From: JBDKFK01 sp039798745
Lineage (GTDB): Bacteria > Patescibacteriota > Microgenomatia > UBA1406 > GWC2-37-13
NCBI GenBank assembly: GCA_039798745.1
Contig: JBDKFK010000028.1
Span: forward strand, 1 to 20,898
Length of the DNA: 20,898 nucleotides
Direction: 5' to 3'
The notes under the pieces are model-generated. The model was not told the origin of the DNA and did not search any database. It worked only from the letters and a program-made list of their open reading frames with translations. The number at the start of each line of letters is the position of its first letter. Positions within the stretch are counted from its first letter, which is position 1. The position numbers and the translations under genes are program-made. Shown here in pieces: positions 1 to 8,099 of this stretch.

Positions 1-134
1 ATGTATACCAAAATAAAGACGGTACTTTTGAATACTCCTATCCCCTAAAAAGAGGAAAGAATAATGTGGTAATTGAAGTAATAGGAGCTAATGGTAAAAA
101 GACAGTAATAACCAAATCGCTTATTCTTGAGTAA
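1..134 (+). CDS. C-terminal end of a probable beta-sandwich (Ig-like/glucodextranase-B-like) surface protein, partial
   Basis: An open frame enters from the left edge (codons start at position 3) and ends at TAA 132-134, giving about 43 residues. The fragment alternates hydrophobic and polar residues, with a Gly-Thr-Phe turn followed by an Asn-Asn-Val-Val-Ile strand and an Ile-Gly-Ala-Asn-Gly turn. That pattern is typical of the last strands of Ig-like domains such as those often called glucodextranase-B-like in surface proteins. The family call is by eye and tentative. The gene converges on radA, and the two coding regions overlap by 14 bases (121-134). No terminator is visible in the overlap. 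The N-terminal part, including any signal peptide, lies outside the window. Confidence 0.55.
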   Translation, partial: VYQNKDGTFEYSYPLKRGKNNVVIEVIGANGKKTVITKSLILE

Positions 135-1422
135 ATAACCTGCTTATTTCTTTGATCGACTTCATTGTTTTACTGTAATATACAGATTTAAAGTTCATGC
201 GTTTTGCTTCGGCGACTATCTTATCCTCAGAAAATACTTTTCGTATCTCTCCCAGGAGTCCTACCTCGCCAATAAATAAAGCCCCTTTAGGCAAAGCCAT
301 ATTTTTGAGTGAAGAAATAAGTGCGGCAACGATACCAAGATCTGCTGCTGTTGATTTTACATTCACTCCTCCTACAACATTCACATATATGTCGTACTTA
401 TCGAGCGAAATGTTCACATGTTTCCTTATTACCGCAAGAAGAAGCAGCACTTTGTTGTAATCTACACCCTTCACCACTCTTCGAGGCATCGCAAGCACAG
501 TAGGTGAGGCGAGAGTCTGAACTTCAAAGAACAAAGGGCGTTTACCTTCTGTTATTCCCACAACCGCCTTGCCCGGCACATTGGCCGGAGTTTCGTCCTC
601 TTCCAAAAATGCTGTCGGGTTATTGACTTCTGCGAGCCCCTCTTTTTCCATCGCGAAGATACCAATTTCATCGGTGGAGCCAAATCGGTTCTTTGTTGCT
701 CTTAGAATACGAAAATGAGAAATTCGTTCACCTTCAAAGGTAAGCACAGTGTCCACCATATGTTCAAGTGTTTTCGGCCCTGCTATATCACCTTCCTTTG
801 TAATATGTCCGACCATAATTACAGGAATCCGGTTTTTCTTTGCTGCAATAACTATCTGACTGGAAGCTTCACGTAGCTGACTTACACTCCCGGGTTGTCC
901 CTCGATATCTTTGGAGTAAATGGTTTGAACTGAGTCGATAACAAGAACATCAATCTGGTCTTTCATTTCGTTAAAGCCCTCAACAATCCCCTCAACCTGC
1001 AAATCGTCTGAAAAATAAAAATGCTGCAGACTAACGCCAAGTCGCTCGGCGCGATCACGTACTTGTTCAGGCGCTTCTTCACCGGAAATATACAGTGTTC
1101 TCATCTTATGAAGTGACTGCAGAAGAAGTGTCGATTTACCTACTCCCGGCTCGCCGGTAAGTAGTATTACGGCGCCCGAGATGAGTCCTCCACCAAGAAC
1201 TCTATCAAGCTCATAGATACCCGTAGATTTGCGCTCTTTCTTTGTGGTCTGAACTTTGGAGAGAGGAGTTATCGTTATTTTTTTTACCGTCTCCTTTTGT
1301 TTACCCGAATCACTACCCATACCTCGCTGTTCGGTAAACGTCTTCCACTGACCGCAGTCAGGACATTTTCCTAGCCAGGAAGCGGAGCCATACCCGCAGT
1401 TGGAGCAGATAAATAATGCCAT
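121..1422 (-). CDS. radA: DNA repair protein RadA (Sms)
   Basis: The 433-residue protein has the full RadA layout. A four-cysteine zinc finger (C6, C9, C20, C23) comes first. A RecA-like ATPase core follows, with Walker A GEPGVGKST at 90-98 and the RadA signature KNRFG at 244-248. A Lon-protease-like domain fills roughly 270-433. RadA is a DnaB-type helicase-related ATPase that promotes branch migration during recombinational repair. Length is normal for the family. The ATG at 1420-1422 is chosen because the zinc finger starts at residue 6. The gene lies 15 bases downstream of argS on the same strand with no SD-like sequence between them, so it is probably co-transcribed. Its 3' end overlaps a convergent gene. 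Confidence 0.96.
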   Translation of the reverse strand: MALFICSNCGYGSASWLGKCPDCGQWKTFTEQRGMGSDSGKQKETVKKITITPLSKVQTTKKERKSTGIYELDRVLGGGLISGAVILLTGEPGVGKSTLLLQSLHKMRTLYISGEEAPEQVRDRAERLGVSLQHFYFSDDLQVEGIVEGFNEMKDQIDVLVIDSVQTIYSKDIEGQPGSVSQLREASSQIVIAAKKNRIPVIMVGHITKEGDIAGPKTLEHMVDTVLTFEGERISHFRILRATKNRFGSTDEIGIFAMEKEGLAEVNNPTAFLEEDETPANVPGKAVVGITEGKRPLFFEVQTLASPTVLAMPRRVVKGVDYNKVLLLLAVIRKHVNISLDKYDIYVNVVGGVNVKSTAADLGIVAALISSLKNMALPKGALFIGEVGLLGEIRKVFSEDKIVAEAKRMNFKSVYYSKTMKSIKEISRLFTQE

Positions 1423-1437
1423 AGGTTATGAGTTAAT

Positions 1438-3183
1438 TTACATTTTCTCTACGGTCTCAATACCGAGCAGATATAGACCATTCTTCAATATCTGAGCTAC
1501 CGCAGCAGTCAGTTTGAGCCGGAATGTTTTCGTCTCGTCTGAGGTATTGAGAATTGAGTGTTTCTGATAGAAGAGATTAAACAGTGCAGCGAACTCAAAT
1601 AGAAAGGTACTTATGAGATTAGGTGCTTTATTGAGCGCCGCAGCCAATATGATTTCTTGAAATTTGGGTATATATCTGAGAAGCGCAATTTCCTCTTCGT
1701 TTGGCGCATATGTGCTCATCTTAGTTTCAGGAGATATCTGTTTCTGGAGTACCGACATGCACCGCACATAGGTATACTGAAGGTATGGACCTGAGTTTCC
1801 GTCAAACGAGATAGATTCATTAAAATCAAACTCTACGTTTTTGCCGATGGTGTTCTTAAGTAACGCATACCGGATCGCAGCAAGTGCTACTTTTTCCGCG
1901 AGAACATGTTGTTCGTGATCATGTTCTTTTCCATTACTAGATAGTTGAGTCTTTGTTGTCTTTTTGATAATGTCCCTCGCCTTTTCAGTAGCTTCGCCAA
2001 TAAGCCATTCACCGGTTATTATATTGCCGCTGCGGCTTGACATTTTTCCTTCGGGGAGACGAACCATTCCGTGAGATAGATGTACTGTTTTTGCGCGAAG
2101 AAGTGGATTTATCAACTCCAATGCTTTGAGCACCACTTTGAAATAATCATTAATTTCATTGCCGGTAACAATGATCGATACATCATACGCAAACGTATTA
2201 TATTTAGTTGGTGCCAACGCCAAATCTTTTGCCTCATATGTAGGCAGTCCGAGAGAGTTGATGAATACACGGGTGTGTAAACCGTACTGCTCACCTTCAA
2301 ATATTATTGCTCCTTTACTTTCTTTGAAGATGCCTTTTTTAAGATTTTCTTTTACATACTTTATGCCTTCGTTACCTACTTCACTTTCAAAAAAATGATG
2401 GTTGAATGTTGTCCCGAGTTTTTTGTAGATAGTGTTAAAATATTCAAGACTCCATGTGCGTCCTGTTTTATACAGATCATATATACTGGCATCGTGTTCA
2501 TATATTTTTTTATTGAGCTCATGCATTGCATGCTTGGCATCATCGTTTTCTTCATACATTTTCGCACCATATGCATATGCCCTGCCCATAAATTTTACCC
2601 GCTCTTCCAACGGAAGTGCTTCTAAGTGAGCAACATCTACGCTCTCCTCTTTCATAAAATGATTCATTCCCCAAAGTGATTTTGCAACATGTAACCCAAC
2701 ATCACCCTGATAACATGCCCGTTCTACATGAGCGCCTATTGCTTCATAGAGTCGGGCAAGAGATTCACCAACAATATTGCTATAGAGATGCCCTATATGA
2801 AACTCCTTAAAAGGATTGGGGTCTGTATACTCGATCATAACTTTTTTCTTTTGAAGAGTGTCAGTATGTCCGAACTGTGTATTCTTTAGCTTTACTTCGT
2901 CAAGATAGTGAATAAGCGTAGACGTATGTATGGTAAAGTTTATAAATCCCGGCGTAGCTACCTCCATGTGGGCAATAAGGGGAGAGGACGGAATAGCTGC
3001 TACGATTTCTTCGGCTAGTGTTATAGGATTCTTTTTAAGAGTTTTTGATAACTTGAGTGCGATGTTTGTTGCATAGTCCCCAAACTCCGAATGAAGCGGA
3101 TATTCTACTACAATGTCAGGTTCGGTTATCTTGAGTTTGGTAAGAGCGCTGGCAACTAGTTGTTTGAGCTGTTCTTTTATCAT
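1438..3183 (-). CDS. argS: Arginyl-tRNA synthetase
   Basis: This 581-residue class I aminoacyl-tRNA synthetase charges tRNA-Arg with arginine. The N-terminal additional domain covers about 1-100. The HIGH motif appears as HIGH at 129-132, inside a DPNPFKEF context typical of ArgRS. The KMSKS-equivalent is KMSSRSG at 380-386. The C-terminal DALR anticodon-binding domain starts near 460, with a QYTYVR stretch. Length matches the family. The ATG at 3181-3183 is the first start and gives the expected N-terminus. It heads a two-gene unit with radA. No SD precedes the start; a possible extended -10 lies about 34-42 bases upstream. Confidence 0.97.
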   Translation of the reverse strand: MIKEQLKQLVASALTKLKITEPDIVVEYPLHSEFGDYATNIALKLSKTLKKNPITLAEEIVAAIPSSPLIAHMEVATPGFINFTIHTSTLIHYLDEVKLKNTQFGHTDTLQKKKVMIEYTDPNPFKEFHIGHLYSNIVGESLARLYEAIGAHVERACYQGDVGLHVAKSLWGMNHFMKEESVDVAHLEALPLEERVKFMGRAYAYGAKMYEENDDAKHAMHELNKKIYEHDASIYDLYKTGRTWSLEYFNTIYKKLGTTFNHHFFESEVGNEGIKYVKENLKKGIFKESKGAIIFEGEQYGLHTRVFINSLGLPTYEAKDLALAPTKYNTFAYDVSIIVTGNEINDYFKVVLKALELINPLLRAKTVHLSHGMVRLPEGKMSSRSGNIITGEWLIGEATEKARDIIKKTTKTQLSSNGKEHDHEQHVLAEKVALAAIRYALLKNTIGKNVEFDFNESISFDGNSGPYLQYTYVRCMSVLQKQISPETKMSTYAPNEEEIALLRYIPKFQEIILAAALNKAPNLISTFLFEFAALFNLFYQKHSILNTSDETKTFRLKLTAAVAQILKNGLYLLGIETVEKM

Positions 3184-3216
3184 ATAGAGAGAAAAGTGTT
3201 TCAGGTAATGAAACTA

Positions 3217-3225
3217 ATCATACCA
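3217..3225 (-). promoter_or_regulatory. Possible extended -10 promoter for argS-radA
   Basis: Read on the minus strand this is TGGTATGAT, an extended -10 (TGn + TATGAT, one mismatch to TATAAT). It would give a 5' leader of roughly 27 bases before the argS ATG. No well-placed -35 is visible, as expected if the TGn motif compensates. Prediction by eye only. Confidence 0.35.
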
Positions 3226-3313
3226 TAGAAGCCTCACAATTTCTTACAATTCAATATATATCAGGTAAATAATTGTCCACCGTCACAATAAGCGATTGGA
3301 GCATAATAACAGC

Positions 3314-3342
3314 TTGAAATTAAGAAAATGAATGTGTAGACT
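3314..3342 (+). promoter_or_regulatory. Possible promoter for the 3390 gene
   Basis: TTGAAA (3314-3319) and TAGACT (3337-3342) are separated by 17 bases. The -10 match is only 4 of 6. It sits about 50 bases upstream of the 3390 start codon in the 206-base region between the divergent genes argS and 3390. Confidence 0.3.
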
Positions 3343-3389
3343 GTAAGAGTACTGTAAGAAATTTGTAATAAAGGGGGTGAATACAATTA

Positions 3390-3692
3390 ATGTCACAAAT
3401 CTTATTAAATATATTATTCGGTCTTCTTCTGGGTACGGGCGGCATGTTGCTTAAGGTACCATTTAAATCCAAAACTTCTGTAAAGCTATCTTCATATATG
3501 CTATTTTTTATAGGTGGTTTCATTGTAGGATTTGCAATGATGCCAATCGCGATGATATCCAAGGCTTTTGTACTGTCTCTTGTAATCGACAATCCCATGA
3601 TCTTTACAACAAAGGCTTTTAAGGTAATCGTTGGAGTAGGAACAGCAGGCGCGTTCCTGGCAGGATTTAAGATAGGGAAATGGGAGATATGA
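3390..3692 (+). CDS. Small membrane protein of unknown function
   Basis: A 100-residue protein that I do not recognise. Three hydrophobic segments stand out: about 3-22 (glycine-rich, LLLGTGGMLL), about 33-62 (starting LSSYMLFFIGG, probably one or two helices), and about 78-95 (IVGVGTAGAFLAGFKIG). Short basic stretches lie between them. Coding status is supported by a strong SD: GGGGGTGA at 3373-3380, nine bases before the ATG. This is an unusually good SD for an AT-leaning gene here, since most neighbours lack one. It is divergent from argS and is followed 95 bases later by the PEGA protein on the same strand, with which it may share transcription. The amino-terminal Gly-rich helix and lack of soluble domains suggest a small integral membrane factor; no function is assigned. 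Confidence 0.75.
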   Translation: MSQILLNILFGLLLGTGGMLLKVPFKSKTSVKLSSYMLFFIGGFIVGFAMMPIAMISKAFVLSLVIDNPMIFTTKAFKVIVGVGTAGAFLAGFKIGKWEI

Positions 3693-3707
3693 TTTACCCG
3701 GGTAAAT
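3692..3707. repeat. Perfect 16-base palindrome after the 3390 gene
   Basis: ATTTACCCGGGTAAAT reads the same on both strands and begins on the last base of the 3390 gene's TGA stop. No T tract follows, so it does not look like an intrinsic terminator. It could be a protein-binding site between the two plus-strand genes. Confidence 0.6.
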
Positions 3708-3762
3708 TGGCAAGAAGCGGGTTATAATAGGATATTGGTAATAGTTGCATTACTATATACTA

Positions 3763-3776
3763 TTATTCTAGAATAA
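3763..3776. repeat. Perfect 14-base palindrome just upstream of the PEGA gene
   Basis: TTATTCTAGAATAA is perfectly self-complementary and ends 11 bases before the PEGA gene's ATG. AT-rich TATACT (3756-3761) lies immediately upstream and could serve as a -10, placing the palindrome over the transcription start. That would be an operator-like position. Confidence 0.5.
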
Positions 3777-3787
3777 GAAAAAGCTAT

Positions 3788-4651
3788 ATGAAAAAGAAAT
3801 TGCTTATTTTCCTCGTCCTGGTATTGATATTTGTCGGGTTCATCGCGGTCCGCTATTTTATAATGGATTCGCAGAACGCGGCAGGTAGACTAAAGATAAT
3901 CTCCTCACCATCCGCAGGTGTTTTTATTGATAATGTCGCAGTAGGCAAGACCCCCTGGGAGAACCAATTTAAAGTAGGTGAGTACATGGTTAAACTAATT
4001 CCTGAGGGAGACGCTACCGCGACCGCATCCTGGCAGGGAAAGGTAAAAGTAAATAAGAATGCGTTAAGTTATATTAATCGTGAACTGGGCGGTACTGATT
4101 TATCTTCAGCCGGTGAAATATTTACCGTATCCAAAATGGATCGTAAGCCAACTACACCAGATGCAGGTGAAATTTATGTCGAAACAGACCCCAACGGAGC
4201 TATCGTATATCTTGATAACGATGAAAAGGGCGTAGCGCCTCTTATACTTTCAGATGTAATAAAAGGAGATCACGAACTATCTGTATTCATGCCAGGCTTT
4301 TTTAGAAGAACACAAAAAGTAAATGTAGATACGGGTTATCGTGTAAGTGCTTCCTTTAAGCTGGCTATTGATCAGGCGCAGCAGAAACCGTCCTCCGCTG
4401 AAGCTACGGCGGGTAAACCCGAAGCGTCGCCTAGCGCGGCTCTTTCTAAGAAAAAAGTAACCATTGGCGAAACTCCTCTTGGCTTTTTGCGAGTCCGCGA
4501 AGATGCCGCGATCACAGCATCGGAGTCTGCACGAGTAAAGCCAGGACAAACCTTTGATCTTCTCGAAGAAAAGGGAACCTGGTATAAAATAGAATACGAA
4601 GCAGGAAAGCAAGGATGGGTATCTTCAGAGTTCTCCAAGAAAAGCGAGTAA
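3788..4651 (+). CDS. Membrane-anchored PEGA-PEGA-SH3b surface protein
   Basis: The 287-residue protein starts with three lysines and a hydrophobic anchor (about 5-25), with no obvious signal-peptidase site, so it is probably tethered with the rest outside the cell. Two PEGA domains follow, at about 34-95 and 127-191; each has the typical pattern of P-x-G-A/V-x-V-x-x-D-x-x-x-x-G-x-x-P. A low-complexity Pro/Ser/Ala linker covers 192-228. A bacterial SH3-like domain fills about 230-283 (LRVRE, GTWYKIEY, QGWVSSEF). PEGA and SH3b domains are commonly found in surface and peptidoglycan-associated proteins; a cell-wall contact or scaffold role is inference. No SD precedes the ATG. It is convergent with the glycosyltransferase at 4657, with only 5 bases between stops. 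The linker is encoded by an odd palindromic GC-rich segment, listed separately. Confidence 0.85.
   Translation: MKKKLLIFLVLVLIFVGFIAVRYFIMDSQNAAGRLKIISSPSAGVFIDNVAVGKTPWENQFKVGEYMVKLIPEGDATATASWQGKVKVNKNALSYINRELGGTDLSSAGEIFTVSKMDRKPTTPDAGEIYVETDPNGAIVYLDNDEKGVAPLILSDVIKGDHELSVFMPGFFRRTQKVNVDTGYRVSASFKLAIDQAQQKPSSAEATAGKPEASPSAALSKKKVTIGETPLGFLRVREDAAITASESARVKPGQTFDLLEEKGTWYKIEYEAGKQGWVSSEFSKKSE
4392..4421. repeat. GC-rich palindromic unit inside the PEGA protein linker (possible dispersed repeat)
   Basis: CCGCTG (4395-4400) can pair with CGGCGG (4407-4412, one wobble) across an AAGCTA loop. A second perfect hairpin, CGGG-TAAA-CCCG (4410-4421), overlaps it. The segment encodes part of the Pro/Ser/Ala linker and is GC-richer than its flanks. 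From memory, similar CCTCCGCTGAAGCT-like palindromes recur through many CPR genomes, often extending reading frames; only one copy is visible in this window, so the repeat call is inference. Confidence 0.4.
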
Positions 4652-4656
4652 ATCGT

Positions 4657-5766
4657 TTATCCTTTATCCTTCCAGATTACTTTGTTGTAGAGAACGTATG
4701 AGTAGGGTATTATCACAAAGAGTATTATAAAGAATTTGTAGATAAACCACCATTGTTCACCCCATACTTTAGTAAGAAGAATCAAGCCTACAGACTGTAT
4801 TACTATTGAACCGGCCGAAACAAAGTTGAACTTTAGAAAATTTTGTATAAGTTTACTAGTATTATGCTCAAGTTTTTTGTGAGCAAAGCTCCAGTAGTTG
4901 TTCAATAGGAAGTTTGAAACAATTGCTGTTTCTGTACTTATCACTGTAGCAAAAACAATTGAGGTACTAAGTCTTTCTATAAGAAGATAGGAGATACCGA
5001 AATCTAAGACAAACCCCAGACCTCCGACGGCAACAAATTTTATAAAAGACGAATTAAGCAGAATATACAATAAAATGTGTGCAATATACTGAATTGCGTT
5101 AATTTTAGATGTCCCATAACCGCGTTCTCCAAACCTTGTCGGGATTTCGACAATTCGTGCTTTATGTTTAACCGCATAATCCAGCAGAGCAATCTGGAAC
5201 ACATAACCTGAGTAGTTTTTTATGTGTGACATAGAATCTTTTATGACCCATGTTTTGACCGCCCTATATCCATCAGTCCAGTCCCTTATGCTAAGTTTCA
5301 TAAATCCCGCGCGTATTACTATATTACCCAGCAAAGAAAAAAGCTTGCGATGCAGACCCCATTCTTTAGGAATCTCTCCACCTTTAATATATCTGGAACC
5401 AATAACAAAGTCGGCGCCATTCTCTATCTCAGTTAAAAACTCGGTAAACTGGTTCACATCATGTTGAAGATCGGCATCCATCTCAAAAATGAGATACGCA
5501 TTTAACTTACTTATCGCGTACTGAAATCCTGCAATATATGCTTTTCCCAGACCCTCTTTTTCTGTTTCAAGTAAGTGGAGAGTGTGGTGTTTTTTCTGCA
5601 GTGCTCTTACTTTATCGCCCGTTTTGTCTTCAGAGTTGCTATCAACTACAAGGATATGAATTTCCCAGTTATGCACTTTCGCTGCGGTTTTGTAAATACC
5701 TTCTACAACCGCTTCTATATTACCGGCCTCATTATATGTCGGGATTACAATTGTTGCGTTTCTCAT
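4657..5766 (-). CDS. Fusion of DPM1-like GT2 glycosyltransferase and GtrA membrane domain
   Basis: The 369-residue protein has an N-terminal GT-A glycosyltransferase domain (about 1-230) of the dolichol-phosphate mannosyltransferase type: IVIPTYNE near the start, a MDADLQHD metal/nucleotide-binding motif near 96-103, and an ERGYGTSKI segment near 220. A GtrA-like domain with about four membrane helices follows (about 238-365), with the NNYWSF motif seen in GtrA proteins. Such proteins move a sugar from a nucleotide donor onto polyprenyl phosphate, and the GtrA part is thought to help flip or anchor the product. It is the last gene of the ugd-uxs operon. Its ATG overlaps the uxs TGA by 4 bases (5763-5766), so translation is probably coupled. 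The sugar is unproven; the operon makes xylose or glucuronate likely candidates. Confidence 0.9.
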   Translation of the reverse strand: MRNATIVIPTYNEAGNIEAVVEGIYKTAAKVHNWEIHILVVDSNSEDKTGDKVRALQKKHHTLHLLETEKEGLGKAYIAGFQYAISKLNAYLIFEMDADLQHDVNQFTEFLTEIENGADFVIGSRYIKGGEIPKEWGLHRKLFSLLGNIVIRAGFMKLSIRDWTDGYRAVKTWVIKDSMSHIKNYSGYVFQIALLDYAVKHKARIVEIPTRFGERGYGTSKINAIQYIAHILLYILLNSSFIKFVAVGGLGFVLDFGISYLLIERLSTSIVFATVISTETAIVSNFLLNNYWSFAHKKLEHNTSKLIQNFLKFNFVSAGSIVIQSVGLILLTKVWGEQWWFIYKFFIILFVIIPYSYVLYNKVIWKDKG

Positions 5767-6707
5767 ATAAACTTTTTTCTGAAATATGAAATTGTCTGAT
5801 CAAGTCCCAAATCCAGAGAAATCTTTGGATTCCAGTCGAGCATTTTTTTTGCTTTTGTTATGTCAGGTTTTCGTTTTCTCGGATCATCCGCGTCGATGGC
5901 TTCGTACTTGATCACCGACTCAGACCCTGTCATGTCTTTTATTATACTAGCCAATTCTGTCATACTGCGTTCATCTGGATTTCCTAAGTTAATTATAGAT
6001 CCTTCAATAGCCGGTGTGGTAGCAAGTAGGTTAAGTCCCCTAACTAAATCGGAAACATAACAGAATGATCGTGTCTGTTTTCCATCACCATAAATGGTAA
6101 TAGGTTTTCCCGTAAGCGACTGCATAATAAAGTTAGATACAACTCGTCCGTCGTTTTTTTCCATATTTGGACCGTATGTATTAAAAATTCTGGCGATGCG
6201 GGTATTTATGCCGTACGATCGAAAAAATGTCATTGTCATGGCTTCGGCATAGCGTTTTCCCTCATCATAACACGCGCGTGGTCCGACAGAATTAACATTC
6301 CCGAAATACTCTTCTACCTGAGGATGCACAAGAGGATCTCCATAAACCTCTGAAGTTGATGCCATTACAAAAGCTTTACTTTCACTCCGCTGGACAAATT
6401 CCAGTAAACGGAATGTGCCATACCCATTCGTCATGAGAGTTACGATAGGATATTTTTTATACTGTATAGGTGAAGCAGGAGAGGCCAGATGATAGACAAT
6501 ATCAAAGGTAGGGAATACTGAGAAATCTATCGTAGTGACATCCTCTTCCACAAAATGAAACGAAGATTTATGAAGGAGGTCTTGTATGTTATCCTTTGAT
6601 CCCGTAATAAGATTGTCTATGATATAAACGGTATCACCTTTGTCAATGTGGAAGTGGCTTAAGTGAGAGCCAATAAATCCTGCCCCTCCCGTAATTAAAA
6701 TCTTCAT
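5763..6707 (-). CDS. uxs: UDP-glucuronate decarboxylase (UDP-xylose synthase)
   Basis: This 314-residue short-chain dehydrogenase/epimerase-family enzyme converts UDP-glucuronate to UDP-xylose. The Rossmann motif GGAGFIG is at 7-13, a STSEVYGDP active-site stretch at 117-125, and Y147-x3-K151 lies in the YDEGKR motif characteristic of UXS enzymes. RSFCYVSDLV follows later. I chose ATG at 6705-6707 because it puts MKILITGGAG at the N-terminus as in relatives. An in-frame TTG at 6714-6716 would add three residues and overlap the ugd stop. With the ATG, 5 bases separate the genes; no SD is present. It takes the product of the upstream gene and its 3' end overlaps the glycosyltransferase by ATGA. 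Confidence 0.92.
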   Translation of the reverse strand: MKILITGGAGFIGSHLSHFHIDKGDTVYIIDNLITGSKDNIQDLLHKSSFHFVEEDVTTIDFSVFPTFDIVYHLASPASPIQYKKYPIVTLMTNGYGTFRLLEFVQRSESKAFVMASTSEVYGDPLVHPQVEEYFGNVNSVGPRACYDEGKRYAEAMTMTFFRSYGINTRIARIFNTYGPNMEKNDGRVVSNFIMQSLTGKPITIYGDGKQTRSFCYVSDLVRGLNLLATTPAIEGSIINLGNPDERSMTELASIIKDMTGSESVIKYEAIDADDPRKRKPDITKAKKMLDWNPKISLDLGLDQTISYFRKKFI

Positions 6708-6712
6708 AAACG

Positions 6713-8011
6713 TCAAACAACTGGCTGACGGCCTGTGGAAATATAATGGAAGCCAAGTTTTTTCATCTGATCGAGAGTATAAATATTGCGTCCATCAAAA
6801 ACAATGGTATCCTTCAACAGCGATTTAACTTTTTTCAAATCCGCTTGTTTGAATTCATTCCACTCGGTTAGGATACAAAGTCCGTTGGCGTCTTTGACAG
6901 CGTCATAAGGATTGCTATGAAAACTGAGTTTATCTCCGTATATTTTTTTGATGTTCTCCATTGCCGCAGGGTCATATACTGATAATTCAAAGCCTTCTTT
7001 CAGGAGTGCATCGAGTATATATGTAGATGGTGCTTCGCGAATATCATCAGTGTCCGGTTTAAAACTAAGTCCCCAGATTGCAAGTTTTTTGCCTTTGGAG
7101 TTTGCAAGGATTTTCTGCAGCAGGTTTTCCCGCGCGGCTTTATTGACACTTTCAACTGCTTCCAGATATGCCACATCGAAGCCATAATTTTTGCCTGTAT
7201 TCAGGATAGCTTTTACATCTTTTGGTAAACATGAACCGCCATATCCTACACCAGGATAGAGAAATATACGGCCAATTCTTTTATCCAGTCCGACCGCATC
7301 AAGGACGGTTTCCACATCTGCTCCTGTATGTTCACAGTAAAACGAAATAAGATTGGCAAAAGAAATTTTAGTCGCGAGCATTGCATTTGCTGTATATTTA
7401 ATCAATTCGGCTGATGCAAGATCTGTTATTATGCGTTTACCGTTTAGTGGTTTATGAAGGTTTATGAGTAGTTCTACGGCCTCTTCAGACTCAGTACCAA
7501 TGACAACGCGGTCAGGATTGAGTGTGTCGTAGAGTCCTGTTCCCTCACGTAAAAATTCGGGACATGATGCGACCGCTACCGTAGCACCAGCAGATTTTTC
7601 TTTATTGAGTATTTCGTATACTTTCTTATTAGTTCCAACAGGTACGGTACTTTTGCATGAAACAACGGTAAATCCATCTTTAAGATTTTTTCCGATATTT
7701 TCTGCTACTTTAAAGACTGCCGAGAGGTCGGCTTCGCCGGTGGCCATAGGTGGTGTACCTACGGTTATGAATACTATATCCGAAACAGATACAGCTTCTT
7801 TGAAATCAAGAGTGAAGTGTATTCTGTTTGCTTTAAGATTTTTTTCCAGAAGCTCTTTAAGACCCGGTTCATAAATAATGGGATCGCCACTTTTAAGACG
7901 GTCTATTTTTGCGGGGGTATGTCCTACAACCCAGACATCATTACCAAAGTCGGCGAAGATGCAAGCAGTCACTAAACCTACATAACCATGGCCTATAAAT
8001 GTGATTGTCAT
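6713..8011 (-). CDS. ugd: UDP-glucose 6-dehydrogenase
   Basis: The 432-residue protein belongs to the UDP-glucose/GDP-mannose dehydrogenase family and oxidises UDP-glucose to UDP-glucuronate with two NAD+. Visible motifs are the NAD-binding GHGYVG (7-12), FLREGTGLYD (153-162), ELIKYTANA with K205, and the catalytic cysteine C261 in GGSCLPKD (258-265). The C-terminal UDP-binding domain contains GLSFKPDTDDIREAPS. Length is normal. It is the first gene of the ugd-uxs-glycosyltransferase operon, and the ATG at 8009-8011 sits almost directly behind a -10 box, suggesting a leaderless message. The divergent GC-rich cassette begins just upstream. Confidence 0.96.
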   Translation of the reverse strand: MTITFIGHGYVGLVTACIFADFGNDVWVVGHTPAKIDRLKSGDPIIYEPGLKELLEKNLKANRIHFTLDFKEAVSVSDIVFITVGTPPMATGEADLSAVFKVAENIGKNLKDGFTVVSCKSTVPVGTNKKVYEILNKEKSAGATVAVASCPEFLREGTGLYDTLNPDRVVIGTESEEAVELLINLHKPLNGKRIITDLASAELIKYTANAMLATKISFANLISFYCEHTGADVETVLDAVGLDKRIGRIFLYPGVGYGGSCLPKDVKAILNTGKNYGFDVAYLEAVESVNKAARENLLQKILANSKGKKLAIWGLSFKPDTDDIREAPSTYILDALLKEGFELSVYDPAAMENIKKIYGDKLSFHSNPYDAVKDANGLCILTEWNEFKQADLKKVKSLLKDTIVFDGRNIYTLDQMKKLGFHYISTGRQPVV

Positions 8012-8019
8012 AAGCTCTT

Positions 8020-8048
8020 ATGATAAATCATGAACGCGTAAAAAACAA
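8020..8048 (-). promoter_or_regulatory. Promoter of the ugd operon, probably giving a leaderless mRNA
   Basis: On the minus strand TTGTTT (8043-8048) and TATCAT (8020-8025) are separated by 17 bases. The -10 ends 8 bases before the ATG, so the expected transcription start falls at or within a base or two of the start codon. No SD exists in this gap. Confidence 0.5.
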
Positions 8049-8073
8049 GTAGTTGAAGCCAGTCAGCATTTAT

Positions 8074-8092
8074 CAAGAGAGCTGGACTCTTG
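8074..8092. promoter_or_regulatory. Dyad overlapping the -35 region of the cassette promoter
   Basis: CAAGAG (8074-8079) and CTCTTG (8087-8092) form a perfect inverted repeat with a 7-base gap. It lies where RNA polymerase would contact the -35 region of the extended -10 promoter at 8100-8108, so an operator is plausible. Confidence 0.4.
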
Positions 8093-8099
8093 TCATATT

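Noticed and set aside
3692..3707. Palindrome as a terminator for the 3390 gene
   Set aside because: A possible stem exists but no T tract follows.
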